Part shown: piece after piece, positions 8,975-17,284 of the stretch
How the letters are laid out: every line of letters starts with the position of its first letter
Position numbering within the stretch: the first letter of the stretch is position 1
Assembly: GCF_037948395.1 (NCBI RefSeq)
Contig: NZ_CP149940.1
Coordinates: 4,836,001 to 4,900,000, forward strand
Direction of reading: 5' to 3'
From: Serratia nevei
GTDB lineage: Bacteria > Pseudomonadota > Gammaproteobacteria > Enterobacterales > Enterobacteriaceae
DNA length: 64,000 bases
The notes under the pieces: model-generated
Told to the model about the DNA's origin: nothing
What the model saw: only the letters and a program-made list of their open reading frames with translations
Databases searched by the model: none
Translations under genes and position numbers: made by a program

Positions 8975-9015
8975 TGAAAAGATGGGGCAGGCATCCGGCA
9001 ACGCGCCGAATGCCT
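8975..9015 (-). terminator. Terminator between dusA and pspG
   Basis: On the minus strand AGGCATTCGGC and GCCGGATGCCT form an 11-bp stem with one G-U pair, followed by CCCC and a short T-rich run. It isolates the sigma-54-driven pspG from dusA transcription. Confidence 0.7.
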
Positions 9016-9053
9016 GGTGAAAAAGACTAACTGTTGGTCAAAAATTTTGTGGG

Positions 9054-10064
9054 TTACGCCATTTCCACACGCGGCTGACGCACCAGCGCCAGCGCCTGCT
9101 CCACCACCCGCACATCGGCACCCGGCTTGTGGGCGTTCTCGCTCAGGTGGCGACGCCACTGGCGCGCGCCCGGCACGCCCTGGAACAAACCGAGGATGTG
9201 GCGGGTGATGTGGCCGAGATAGGTGCCGTTGGACAGCTCGCGCTCGATATACGGATACAGCGCTTCGACGATCGCCACGCTGTCCGGCACTGCGGTCTGC
9301 GCGCCGAACAGTTCGCTGTCGACCTGCGCCAGGATGCCCGGATTCTGGTACGCCTCGCGCCCCATCATCACGCCGTCCAGATGCTGCAGATGCTGCTGCG
9401 CCTCTTCCAGCGTTTTCACCCCGCCGTTGATGGCGATGGTCAGCGCCGGGAAATCCCGCTTCAGCTGATAAACGCGCGGGTAGTCCAGCGGCGGCACTTC
9501 GCGGTTCTCTTTCGGGCTGAGGCCGGAGAGCCAGGCCTTGCGCGCGTGGATGGTGAACATGTCGCACTCGCCGCGCCCGGCGACGGTTTGGATAAAGTCG
9601 CACAGGAAGGCGTAGCTGTCCTGATCGTCGATGCCGATGCGGGTCTTCACCGTCACCGGGATCGACACCACGTCGCGCATCGCCTTGATGCAGTCGGCGA
9701 CCAGCGTCGCCTGCCCCATCAAACAGGCGCCGAACATGCCGTTTTGCACGCGATCGGACGGGCAGCCGACGTTGAGGTTAATCTCGTCGTAACCGCGCTG
9801 CTCCGCCAGTTTGGAGCAGTGCGCCAGCGCGGCCGGATCGCTGCCGCCCAGCTGCAGCGCCACCGGGTGCTCTTCTTCGCTGTAGGCCAGGTAGTCGCCC
9901 TTGCCGTGAATGATCGCGCCGGTGGTCACCATTTCGGTGTACAGCAGCGTTTCCTTGGTCAGCAGGCGGTGGAAGTAACGGCAATGACGATCGGTCCAGT
10001 CGAGCATCGGCGCGATGGAGAAACGATTGGCGGCGTAGGTTGGGGCGTGGTTGTCTTTCGTCAT
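9054..10064 (-). CDS. dusA: tRNA-dihydrouridine(20/20a) synthase
   Basis: A 336-residue FMN-dependent enzyme that reduces U20 and U20a in the tRNA D-loop. The TIM barrel begins with [20 protein letters not shown]. The catalytic cysteine lies in [21 protein letters not shown] (about residue 99), FMN contacts include [10 protein letters not shown] and INGGVKT, and the helical tRNA-binding domain occupies the C-terminal third. Motif pattern and length place it with DusA, not DusB or DusC. It lies upstream of pspG on the same strand, as in E. coli, and is divergent from the TPR gene. Confidence 0.95.
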   Translation of the reverse strand: MTKDNHAPTYAANRFSIAPMLDWTDRHCRYFHRLLTKETLLYTEMVTTGAIIHGKGDYLAYSEEEHPVALQLGGSDPAALAHCSKLAEQRGYDEINLNVGCPSDRVQNGMFGACLMGQATLVADCIKAMRDVVSIPVTVKTRIGIDDQDSYAFLCDFIQTVAGRGECDMFTIHARKAWLSGLSPKENREVPPLDYPRVYQLKRDFPALTIAINGGVKTLEEAQQHLQHLDGVMMGREAYQNPGILAQVDSELFGAQTAVPDSVAIVEALYPYIERELSNGTYLGHITRHILGLFQGVPGARQWRRHLSENAHKPGADVRVVEQALALVRQPRVEMA

Positions 10065-10266
10065 GCTGAGTTACTGGCTACCTGAGTCTGTCTGGGTTTA
10101 ACGAACGGCGCGCGGCCGCAAACGGCTATTATAACGACAATCGGCGCCGTTGGGAAAACCCGCTTGCCGCCGGCAAAAATAAGCGGGGATAAAGCGAATA
10201 AACCCGCTCGTTCAGGTGTTATCTCATTACGGGCGCGCACGGCGCCTCTGCCTTGAGGACACGACC

Positions 10267-10800
10267 ATGAACAGCTTCATTAAACGTCTGCTGGCATCGA
10301 CCATTGCCGGCTGTCTGCTGTTTTCCGGTGCAGCGCTGGCGATGGGTGGCGACGGCAGCAATCAAACCCCGCCTACCTGTCCGAAAGGGCAGGTCTACGA
10401 CAGCAAAACCCAGACCTGCATGGTGGATAAAGGCGGCAGAGTCGGCGACGCCGACCGCACCAATTACGCCTATGCATTGGCAAAAAGCGGCCGCTATCAG
10501 GAAGCGCTCGATGTGCTCAACACGCTGAAAGATCCCAACACCGCCGTTGCGCTGAATTACCGCGGCTACGCCACGCGCAAACTTGGCCGCACCGATGAGG
10601 GGATCGGCTATTATTTAAAATCAGTCGCCCTCAATCCGAAATACCCTAAAGTGCGCGAGTACCTGGGGGAAGCCTATATGCAGAAAGGCCGGCCCGATCT
10701 GGCACGCCAGCAGCTGCAGGTGATTCAGTCGCTGTGCGGCACCGGATGCGAGGAGTACCGCGATCTGGCGGCGGCCATCGATCACCAACCGGAATCTTGA
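10267..10800 (+). CDS. Secreted tetratricopeptide-repeat protein
   Basis: A 177-residue exported protein of unknown specific role. The start at ATG 10267 gives a signal peptide (MNSFIKRLLASTIAGCLLFS, cleavage near GAALA). A short segment with two cysteines follows (PTCPKGQVYDSKTQTC), then three TPR-like helical repeats: YAYALAKSGRYQEALDVL, LNYRGYATRKLGRTDEGIGYY and VREYLGEAYMQKGRPDLARQQ. A further cysteine pair, LCGTGC, sits near the C-terminus, so periplasmic disulfides are plausible. The sigma-factor gene follows 18 bases downstream in the same frame, so the pair is probably one transcript. TPRs suggest a protein-binding role, but no partner is visible. Confidence 0.82.
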   Translation: MNSFIKRLLASTIAGCLLFSGAALAMGGDGSNQTPPTCPKGQVYDSKTQTCMVDKGGRVGDADRTNYAYALAKSGRYQEALDVLNTLKDPNTAVALNYRGYATRKLGRTDEGIGYYLKSVALNPKYPKVREYLGEAYMQKGRPDLARQQLQVIQSLCGTGCEEYRDLAAAIDHQPES

Positions 10801-10818
10801 TCCGACACGCCTGCGGAG

Positions 10819-11364
10819 GTGACTATCAGCGGCGATGCGATACGCGATGAACTCGGCCACTATCTCTCCCGCCTGTGGCGCTACGCGCTGGTGCTCTCGC
10901 ACCGGCGGGACATTGCCGACGATCTGGTGCAAGCGACCTGCGTGCGTGCGCTGGAGCGCGCTGCGCAATTCACCCCCGGTTCACACCTGGATCGCTGGTT
11001 ATTTTCCATCTTGCACTCCATCTGGCTCAATGAAGTTCGCGCCCAGCATCTTCGCCAAGGGCAAGGCTGCATGGCGGCGGAAGAGCTTGGCGATGCGGAC
11101 AACGGTGAACAGCCGGTCTGGCTCAATGAAGTGATGCGGCGCATCAGCCGGCTGCCACCGGCTCAGCGCAACGCGCTGTTTCTGGTGTATGTCGAAGGGC
11201 TGTCCTACCGAGAAGCGGCGAACGTGCTGGCGGTGCCGCTCGGCACCGTTATGAGCCGCCTGGCGGCCGCACGCCTGGCATTGGCCGATGACCGACAGCG
11301 GCAAACCGACGATTCGCACCGTAAGGAGAGCCATCCTTCCCCCTTGCCCCGCACTCGCCGATAA
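10819..11364 (+). CDS. ECF-type RNA polymerase sigma factor
   Basis: A 181-residue sigma-70-family protein with only regions 2 and 4. Region 2 covers about residues 8-75 (LWRYALVLSHRRDIADDLVQ, then ALERAAQF and LDRWLFSILHSIWLNEVRAQ). Region 4 covers about 107-155 (LPPAQRNALFLVYVEGLSYR, then EAANVLAVPLGTVMSRLAAA). The tail is basic and poorly ordered. The only plausible start is the GTG at 10819, whose ribosome-binding sequence GCGGAG directly abuts it; the frame is continuous with the TPR gene after that gene's stop, so coupling by reinitiation is likely. No anti-sigma gene follows; the next DNA is AT-rich and unrelated. Target promoters are unknown. Confidence 0.85.
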   Translation: MTISGDAIRDELGHYLSRLWRYALVLSHRRDIADDLVQATCVRALERAAQFTPGSHLDRWLFSILHSIWLNEVRAQHLRQGQGCMAAEELGDADNGEQPVWLNEVMRRISRLPPAQRNALFLVYVEGLSYREAANVLAVPLGTVMSRLAAARLALADDRQRQTDDSHRKESHPSPLPRTRR

Positions 11365-11924
11365 ACCGCAGGCCGCCGATCCGTGTTGAACGCCCTATTC
11401 CAACGTGCGGATAACCCGGCACGGCTTCACTAGCGAGGCTTATTGTTCGTTGCCCAAAGAACCACAAGGTAACAATGCCTAGAACCGGTTACCTTTACCA
11501 TTGTAAATATTCTGACACTATTGCCTTATCACCGCCAAAAGATAAAGTTAAGGTTATTCCTAAAACAAAGAAAAAGCTGGAAAATTTACATTCACTACTT
11601 TACTATCTTTGCTATTTATTTATATCCAGCCATTATTTAATGACTAATACAAGCACATATATATTTTCGCTTAACTTTAGTTAATAAATTTCGTTCAAGA
11701 AAAAATACTCAAAATTAAATTATTTAACACTATTAAACATCAGAGCAGTCATTATTGATAGTTAACTAATCCATTGAGAATGCAACGGCACACTTTAATC
11801 AAGGGAGCTCTTAGCAAGATAAAATTACTGTATAATCTGAGTTAGAATCAAGTTTTCAGGATGAAAATCAGGTTGTTAACTCAAGCGCTTGAAATCACTA
11901 ACCGTAACCATTAAAAAGGCAATC
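11365..11924 (+). other. Gene-free 560-base stretch with a sharp shift to AT-rich DNA
   Basis: The first 100 bases resemble the surrounding GC-rich chromosome; from about 11500 the DNA becomes strongly AT-rich and stays so through the acyltransferase gene. An inverted repeat (AAGGTAAC 11466-11473 and GTTACCTT 11488-11495) sits near the transition. A 69-codon open frame at 11475-11684 has no recognisable protein features and no convincing ribosome-binding site. The promoter of the acyltransferase gene is presumably in the last 150 bases. Confidence 0.5.
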
Positions 11925-12935
11925 ATGAAGAAATTAGAATCATTACAGTACGCTAGGGCGATAGCAGCAATGCTTGTCGTCATAGACCATACTGTAACGC
12001 AATTCTCACTCTACCAGTCTACAGGTATTGACTTTATTGATACAATGTTAAAGAAAACAATCAACATGGGAAATATAGGCGTATATGTTTTCTTTGCCAT
12101 TAGTGGTTATATAATGTCCTATACGACAAAAAATAAAAATTTCGACATTTCATATGCTAAGATATTTATACAAAAAAGGATAAAGAGGATATATCCTTTA
12201 TATTGGATATATCTTTCAATATTTATTGCGCTATGGGCTATTGGCCTAGCTATGCGCTCCCACCACTATAGCCTTTCTCAAATAATATGTTCATACATCC
12301 TAATACCTTATGGTGTAACTGATGATAAAATAACGCCACCAGTCTTGACTCAAGCGTGGACATTAAGATACGAAATGTTTTTTTATATAACATTTGCATT
12401 TTTTATAATGTTAGGAATAAATAAAAAAATCATGCCAATGTTACTACTCGTGTTCTTTTCGGCATTAGTAGTGATTTCACAATTAAACCTATTCCCATTG
12501 AGCGAATTAAATATATTCTTCTCAAATTGGCTACTTTTGCTTTTCGTTGCAGGGATATTATTAGAAAAGAACCAAGATGTTATAACCAAATTATTGACAA
12601 AAACAAAAAACCATACCCTGTGGGTAATTGCAACCCTACTTATACTAATAGCAACCTACATTGACAAACCAGTTATTATAGATTACGTGTTAAGTATATT
12701 GATACTGATTTTTATCTTGCCGATTGACCAGGGAAGGAAAAGCCTCTTAAAAATTGGTGATGCTTCATACACAATATATTTGAGTCACTCATTTATAGTT
12801 CTGGCTTACGGGATTATAACCAAAAACACATCAAGTATGTGGATATGTCTGTTAGCAGGTTTAATAACAATATTCGCCTCTGCAACTCTGGGTATATTCC
12901 TGTATGAAAAAATAGAAAAAAGAATACATCGTTAA
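11925..12935 (+). CDS. Acyltransferase-3 family membrane protein
   Basis: A 336-residue integral membrane protein with about ten hydrophobic segments, belonging to the acyltransferase-3 (OafA/NodX-like) family that O-acylates surface polysaccharides such as O-antigen or other glycans. The family motif R-x10-H is present (R11 and H22 in YARAIAAMLVVIDH), followed by GNIGVYVFFAISGYIMSY and RIKRIYPLYW. The ATG at 11925 gives the standard N-terminus; an upstream in-frame start would add twelve unsupported residues. Codon use is strikingly AT-rich compared with all neighbours, and the gene stands alone with its own terminator, so recent horizontal transfer is likely. The acyl donor and sugar target cannot be read from sequence. 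Confidence 0.88.
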   Translation: MKKLESLQYARAIAAMLVVIDHTVTQFSLYQSTGIDFIDTMLKKTINMGNIGVYVFFAISGYIMSYTTKNKNFDISYAKIFIQKRIKRIYPLYWIYLSIFIALWAIGLAMRSHHYSLSQIICSYILIPYGVTDDKITPPVLTQAWTLRYEMFFYITFAFFIMLGINKKIMPMLLLVFFSALVVISQLNLFPLSELNIFFSNWLLLLFVAGILLEKNQDVITKLLTKTKNHTLWVIATLLILIATYIDKPVIIDYVLSILILIFILPIDQGRKSLLKIGDASYTIYLSHSFIVLAYGIITKNTSSMWICLLAGLITIFASATLGIFLYEKIEKRIHR

Positions 12936-12952
12936 CTGACATAAAAATGATT

Positions 12953-12979
12953 GATAGCCACTTAAATTAAGTGGCTATC
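12953..12979 (+). terminator. Terminator of the acyltransferase gene
   Basis: A perfect 12-bp inverted repeat (GATAGCCACTTA and its complement around AAT) begins 17 bases after the stop codon and is followed by ATCTTTATT. The stem is strong, but the U tract is modest. Confidence 0.65.
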
Positions 12980-13476
12980 ATCTTTATTAGCACATCCCTC
13001 AGTCTCACGCCCCATAAACACAGCCAACATTAACCCCTCTCAAAAAAAGACAAAAAAGATCACAATAAGCAATACACCCAATAAGAATATTATTAATAAA
13101 TCTGTCACTGCACGTTTAAATAATTATTACTAGACCCCTGCGCGAAAAATCCTCTATCACCAATTTTGTCCACATCTTGCCACACATAGAGACCAGTTCT
13201 TCATCGCGCTGTCGTACTCCAGGTCCGTCATCACACAAGGCTCCTGTTCGTCACGCGGGTGAAGCGCGTTATACCGCTCTCGCCAGCGGCTCTCCAGCGC
13301 TAAAATCGGCAACGTTGATTTGCCGCCCGGTGGAGGGAAAAAGTTGTGATGCATCTCTCTTTTAGCGCACTCAGCGCGCCTTTCCCTGCGCAATCCTCAG
13401 GGGAAAAGGGGGCAACTCTCGGCGATTCGCCGTAATCATGGTAAAATCGGCTTTTTTACGTACCGGGATATTTGCG
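12980..13476. other. Stretch before zur without a confident gene
   Basis: Bases 12980-13140 are AT-rich and hold nothing recognisable. From about 13150 the composition returns to that of the chromosome. The only coding candidate is a small minus-strand frame (13157-13351, listed separately). The last 80 bases should hold the zur promoter; no specific operator could be named. Confidence 0.5.
13157..13351 (-). CDS. Possible small hypothetical protein
   Basis: A 64-codon minus-strand frame starting at an ATG with a poor upstream GAG. It encodes MHHNFFPPPGGKSTLPILAL, then ESRWRERYNALHPRDEQEP, then MTDLEYDSAMKNWSLCVARC. The mix of residues looks protein-like and it lies outside any other gene, at the right-hand edge of the AT-rich segment. 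I do not recognise a family; there is no signal peptide or membrane helix. It may be a genuine small gene, the remnant of a gene disrupted when the AT-rich segment arrived, or chance. Confidence 0.3.
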   Translation of the reverse strand, partial: HHNFFPPPGGKSTLPILALESRWRERYNALHPRDEQEPCVMTDLEYDSAMKNWSLCVARCGQNW

Positions 13477-13989
13477 ATGAACTCAACCACCCAGGAAAAG
13501 CTGCTGGCGCAGGCGGAACGCCTCTGCCAACAACGCAATGTGCGATTGACGCCGCAACGGCTGGAAGTGCTGCGTCTGATGACTCAGCAACCCGGTGCAA
13601 TCAGCGCTTATGACCTGCTCGATCTGCTGCGCGTCGCCGAACCGCAAGCCAAGCCGCCGACGGTCTATCGCGCGCTGGATTTTCTGCTGGAGCAAGGGTT
13701 TATCCATAGAGTGGAGTCCGCCAACAGCTACGTGCTGTGCCACCACTTCGAACAGCCGATGCACACGTCCGCACTGTTTATCTGCGACCGCTGCGGCCAG
13801 GTGACCGAACGCACTACCGAAGGCGTAGAGGAAACGCTGCAGAAGCTGGCGCAGGAAGCCGGATTTGCGCTGCGGCACAGCGTGGTGGAAGCGCACGGCC
13901 TGTGCGCCGGCTGCGTGGAGGTTGAGGCGTGCGACAGCAAGCATGACTGCGCCGAACACGATCACAGCATCGCCATCAAGAAGAAGTAA
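13477..13989 (+). CDS. zur: Zinc uptake regulator Zur
   Basis: A 170-residue Fur-family repressor that, with zinc bound, shuts off zinc import genes (znuABC and others). The N-terminal winged helix spans residues 1-85 (NVRLTPQRLEVLRLM, KPPTVYRALDFLLEQGFIHR). Zinc sites are visible as CHHFEQPMHTSALFICDRC and HGLCAGCVEVEAC, with a histidine- and cysteine-rich tail (CDSKHDCAEHDHS). The ATG at 13477 aligns with E. coli Zur and gives the same length; an in-frame start thirteen codons upstream is less likely. It is convergent with yjbJ, as in E. coli. Confidence 0.95.
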   Translation: MNSTTQEKLLAQAERLCQQRNVRLTPQRLEVLRLMTQQPGAISAYDLLDLLRVAEPQAKPPTVYRALDFLLEQGFIHRVESANSYVLCHHFEQPMHTSALFICDRCGQVTERTTEGVEETLQKLAQEAGFALRHSVVEAHGLCAGCVEVEACDSKHDCAEHDHSIAIKKK

Positions 13990-14091
13990 GACGAAGTCAG
14001 GTACCTCCCTGTACCTGCGGCCGGGGCGCCAGAGGATGAGAGCGACGCCGGCCTGAGTTGGGCAAGCCGCCTTCAATGGCGGCCCTGCAAA

Positions 14092-14301
14092 TTACCAGCG
14101 GTGTTTGGTGTGATCTTCCCAGGCTTTCACCTCTTTCTCGGCCGCCTCTTTCTGGTAACCGTAGCGCTCCTGGATTTTGCCGACCAGCTGTTCGCGTTTC
14201 CCTTCGATGACCGTCAGATCGTCATCGGTCAGCTTGCCCCATTTTTCCTTCACTTTGCCTTTAAGCTGCTTCCAGTTACCGTCGGCTTGATCTTTATTCA
14301 T
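14092..14301 (-). CDS. yjbJ: CsbD-family stress protein YjbJ
   Basis: A 69-residue highly charged soluble protein of the CsbD family, abundant in stationary phase and stress in enterobacteria; molecular function unknown. The sequence MNKDQADGNWKQLKGKVKEK and the pattern GKLTDDDLTVIEGKREQL, YGYQKEAAEKEV are diagnostic. It is predicted fully helical without membrane segments. A GGAGAG site precedes the ATG. It lies between convergent zur and the dinF terminus, on the dinF strand, and is probably monocistronic. Confidence 0.93.
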   Translation of the reverse strand: MNKDQADGNWKQLKGKVKEKWGKLTDDDLTVIEGKREQLVGKIQERYGYQKEAAEKEVKAWEDHTKHRW

Positions 14302-14616
14302 AGTCTCTCCGTTAACCTGTGGTGAATCAGTGATCCCTGTCGCCGGCCGGGGTTAACCAGAAATTTTTCTGGCCGATATGCCCTTCACCTTAAGGAATAT
14401 CTCTCCCCTTCATTCGCCAGCCACATGATTCATTATAGTTAAACATGGAAATAAAAAAGCCATATGACAGAATAAAAAACCATTAAGAAATGAAATAAAC
14501 ATAAAAAACGCCAACAAACAACAAACTAAGCCGGGCAAAACCAGGCTGAAAACATGTAAGCAAACATGAATAAAAACATAAGAAAAATTAATAATTAACC
14601 CAACAAGGCGTGCGGT
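14302..14616 (-). other. AT-rich intergenic stretch between dinF end and yjbJ start
   Basis: 315 bases without a gene. The yjbJ promoter must lie in the part nearest 14302. Bases 14400-14610 are strikingly A-rich on the plus strand, with scattered short A tracts, and contain no open frame or clear hairpin terminator for dinF. Confidence 0.5.
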
Positions 14617-15954
14617 TTAGCGTGCGGCAAACCAGCTGCCGCGCACCTGATGGCGGTGCCAAATCCAGCCCAGTGCCAGACCGCGCAGCGCCAGAAACAC
14701 CGCCAGCGCCAGCCAGAGTCCGTGGTTGCCAAGCAGCGGCACGCTGAACAGCGCCAGACCGTATCCCGCCGCAGCCACCGCCATGCTGTTGCGCATCTCG
14801 GCACCGCGCGTGGCACCGATAAACATGCCGTCCAGCAAATAGCACCACACCCCGACCAGCGGCAGGATGACCTGCCACGGTAAATAGTGGGCGGCCAACG
14901 CACGCAGCTCCGGCAAGGAGGTCAACGCCGCCACGATCTGCTGGCCGGTAACGGCATACGCCAGGGCGAAGGCCAGCGCGACCAGCCCTGCCTGCCTGCA
15001 GGCCGCGTGCCACACCTTGCGCAGCTGGCTGTCGTCCCGGGCACCGTAGGCGTGGCCCGAATGGGCTTCCACCGCATAAGCGAAGCCGTCGAGCGCATAG
15101 GCGGTGAACGTCAGCAGATTCATCAATACCGCGTTGACCGCCACCACGTCGCTTCCCAGGCGAGCACCGAAGATGGTCAGCGATGCAAAGCACAGCTGCA
15201 GCAGCAATGAACGCAACATGATGTCGCGGTTAAGCGCCAGCAGCCGACGCAGATCGCCACGCCAGGCCTGGCGCAGCATCGGCAGGGTGATACCGCGCAG
15301 GCACATCACCCGCCACGCCAGCCACAGGCCGAGCAGCAGCGTGGCGTATTCGGCGATGGCGGTTGCCGCCGCCGCCCCTCGCACGTTCCAGCCCAGGCCC
15401 ATCACCAGCCAGATATCCAGCACGATGTTCAGCAGGTTGCCGACAATCAGCAGGATCACCGGCGCACGCACATACTGCACGCCGAGCAGCCAGCCCAGCA
15501 GCACCAGATTAGCCAGCGCCGCCGGCGCGCTCAGCCAACGGATCTCAAGAAAACGCCGCGCCTGTTCCAGCACCTCGCCATTGCCACCGACGATCCGCAG
15601 CGCCAGTTCGATCAGCGGATAGCGCAACAGGACGATCGCCACCCCGGCCAGCAGCGCCAGCAGAAGCGGCTGCATAAAGGCGCGCGCCAGCGCCTGCGGG
15701 TTCTGTGCCCCCAGCGCCTGCGCCGCCAGGCCGGTGGTGCTCATGCGCAGGAACAACAGCAGCATGAACAGGAAGCTGGTCGCCACCGCGCCGATCGCGA
15801 CGCCCCCCAGGTAGATCGGGCTGTCGAGGTGGCCGATCACCGCGGTGTCCACCAGCCCGAGCAGCGGTACGGTGATATTGGAGAAAATCATCGGCAGAGC
15901 CAGGCGCCACAGGGCTTTATCGGTGTCGCTGGTGAAGGCGGAAATCAAGCGCAT
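14617..15954 (-). CDS. dinF: MATE-family efflux transporter DinF
   Basis: A 445-residue inner-membrane protein with about twelve hydrophobic helices arranged as two MATE domains. Family features include the start RLALPMIFSNITVPLLGLVD, TAVIGHLDSPIYLGGVAIGA and, in the second half, the matching VVAVNAVLMNLLTF block. MATE pumps export cationic or other toxic compounds using Na+ or H+; DinF has been tied to oxidative and bile-salt stress. It follows lexA on the same strand with about 100 bases between, including a terminator, so it would be SOS-induced only by readthrough from the lexA promoter. Confidence 0.93.
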   Translation of the reverse strand: MRLISAFTSDTDKALWRLALPMIFSNITVPLLGLVDTAVIGHLDSPIYLGGVAIGAVATSFLFMLLLFLRMSTTGLAAQALGAQNPQALARAFMQPLLLALLAGVAIVLLRYPLIELALRIVGGNGEVLEQARRFLEIRWLSAPAALANLVLLGWLLGVQYVRAPVILLIVGNLLNIVLDIWLVMGLGWNVRGAAAATAIAEYATLLLGLWLAWRVMCLRGITLPMLRQAWRGDLRRLLALNRDIMLRSLLLQLCFASLTIFGARLGSDVVAVNAVLMNLLTFTAYALDGFAYAVEAHSGHAYGARDDSQLRKVWHAACRQAGLVALAFALAYAVTGQQIVAALTSLPELRALAAHYLPWQVILPLVGVWCYLLDGMFIGATRGAEMRNSMAVAAAGYGLALFSVPLLGNHGLWLALAVFLALRGLALGWIWHRHQVRGSWFAAR

Positions 15955-15997
15955 GATGAGATGTTCCCGTAGCAGTGGCGAAGGGCAAGGTCAGAAA

Positions 15998-16021
15998 CAA
16001 AAACGCCCCAGAACAGGGGCG
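15998..16021 (-). terminator. Terminator between lexA and dinF
   Basis: On the minus strand CGCCCC-TGTTCT-GGGGCG is followed by TTTTTGTTT. It begins about 35 bases after the lexA stop codon and would reduce dinF expression relative to lexA. Confidence 0.85.
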
Positions 16022-16055
16022 ATTGATACAAGAGGCGGCACTGAGAGTGCGACGA

Positions 16056-16664
16056 TTAAATCCAGTCACCGTTGCGGATCACGCCGACCGCCAGCCCTTC
16101 GATAGTGAAATTCTGCTGGCGCAGATCGACCACGATCGGTTGGAATTCGTTGTTCTCCGGCAGCAGCTCGACCACGTTGCCGTGTTTTTTCAGGCGCTTG
16201 ACCGTCACTTCGTCTTCGATGCGCGCCACCACGACCTGGCCGTTGCGCACGTCTTGCGTTTTATGCACCGCCAGCAGATCGCCGTCCAGAATGCCGATGT
16301 CGCGCATCGACATGCCGTTCACCCGCAGCAGGAAATCGGCGCTCGGTTTAAACAGGGAAGGATCCACCTGGTAGTGCCCTTCGATGTGCTGCTGCGCCAG
16401 CAGCGGCTCGCCGGCGGCGACGCGGCCGATCAGCGGCAGCCCTTCTTCTTCTTCCATCAACAGGCGGATACCGCGCGAGGCACCGGAGACGATTTCGATC
16501 ACGCCTTTGCGTGCCAGCGCCTTCAGGTGTTCTTCGGCGGCGTTAGGCGAGCGGAACCCCAGACGCATCGCGATCTCGGCACGCGTTGGCGGCATGCCCG
16601 TTTGCGAAATATGATCGCGAATCAGATCGTAGACCTCTTGCTGTCTGGTAGTTAGTGCTTTCAT
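16056..16664 (-). CDS. lexA: SOS repressor LexA
   Basis: A 202-residue self-cleaving repressor of the SOS regulon. The N-terminal winged helix includes [20 protein letters not shown]. The autocleavage bond A84-G85 lies in RVAAGEPL, and the catalytic dyad is S119 (VNGMSM) and K156 (VTVKRLK), all at the E. coli positions. Length matches E. coli. Two LexA boxes lie between it and the upstream dgkA gene, 9 and 30 bases before its start, giving autoregulation. dinF follows beyond a terminator. Confidence 0.98.
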   Translation of the reverse strand: MKALTTRQQEVYDLIRDHISQTGMPPTRAEIAMRLGFRSPNAAEEHLKALARKGVIEIVSGASRGIRLLMEEEEGLPLIGRVAAGEPLLAQQHIEGHYQVDPSLFKPSADFLLRVNGMSMRDIGILDGDLLAVHKTQDVRNGQVVVARIEDEVTVKRLKKHGNVVELLPENNEFQPIVVDLRQQNFTIEGLAVGVIRNGDWI

Positions 16665-16672
16665 TCCGCCCC

Positions 16673-16688
16673 CTGTTTGTTTATACAG
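16673..16688 (-). promoter_or_regulatory. LexA (SOS) box, proximal
   Basis: CTG-N10-CAG with an AT-rich centre (CTGTTTGTTTATACAG), the minimal LexA operator, 9 bases upstream of the lexA start. Confidence 0.88.
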
Positions 16689-16693
16689 TCTTG

Positions 16694-16709
16694 CTGTGAG
16701 TATATACAG
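16694..16709 (-). promoter_or_regulatory. LexA (SOS) box, distal
   Basis: A second CTG-N10-CAG (CTGTGAGTATATACAG), 21 bases from the first and closer to the consensus. The pair on the same helix face is the usual lexA autoregulatory arrangement. Confidence 0.92.
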
Positions 16710-16766
16710 GTAAGCGCGGATTGGGAACCGAAGAATAAATAAAAATCAGTCAGTAGGCGCCTTTCG

Positions 16767-17135
16767 TCAGCCAAAATGCTGCCATAAGACCGTGCCCCAA
16801 ACGAACAGCGCCAGCACGATCGCCAGCGACACCGCCGCCGATCCCATGTCCTTGGCCCGACCGGACAGTTCGTGATGTTCGCTGCCGATGCGATCCACCA
16901 CCGCCTCGATCGCGCTGTTCAGGATCTCGACGATCATCACCAGCGCTACCGATCCGATCAATAAAATGCGCGCTATCGCACCCACATCCAGCCAGACAGC
17001 CAGTATGATAGCCAGCAGGGTGAGCACCAGCTCCTGGCGGAAAGCCGCTTCGTGCTGCCAGGCGGCGGAAAGCCCTTTATAAGAATAGCCGGCGGCCTTG
17101 ATGATGCGGGTCAGTCCGGTTGCTTGGTTTGCCAT
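16767..17135 (-). CDS. dgkA: Diacylglycerol kinase
   Basis: A 122-residue trimeric inner-membrane kinase that phosphorylates diacylglycerol, recycling the by-product of membrane-derived oligosaccharide synthesis. It shows an amphipathic N-terminus (GLTRIIKAAGYSYKGLSAAW) and three membrane helices. The catalytic signature VEILNSAIEAVVDRIG covers the ATP/Mg-binding glutamates. The length is the same as in E. coli. It is divergent from plsB, another phospholipid gene, with about 150 bases between, and lies upstream of lexA on the same strand. Confidence 0.95.
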   Translation of the reverse strand: MANQATGLTRIIKAAGYSYKGLSAAWQHEAAFRQELVLTLLAIILAVWLDVGAIARILLIGSVALVMIVEILNSAIEAVVDRIGSEHHELSGRAKDMGSAAVSLAIVLALFVWGTVLWQHFG

Positions 17136-17284
17136 GTTTTCGTGCCTTTCTCAGAGGTCGGTCATAATAAAAAGAGTCTAGAACAGTCCGCGCTGACGGC
17201 TCTCGGTTTTCGAACACCACAGATCTGCTACCCGGTTTCTGGTATGCTTGCGGCGCATTGCTAACAAGAGGCTTCACGTTGTTT

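Noticed and set aside
11475..11684. 69-codon frame in the AT-rich segment
   Set aside because: No ribosome-binding sequence and no protein-like pattern; AT-rich DNA readily gives such frames when stops are missing by chance.
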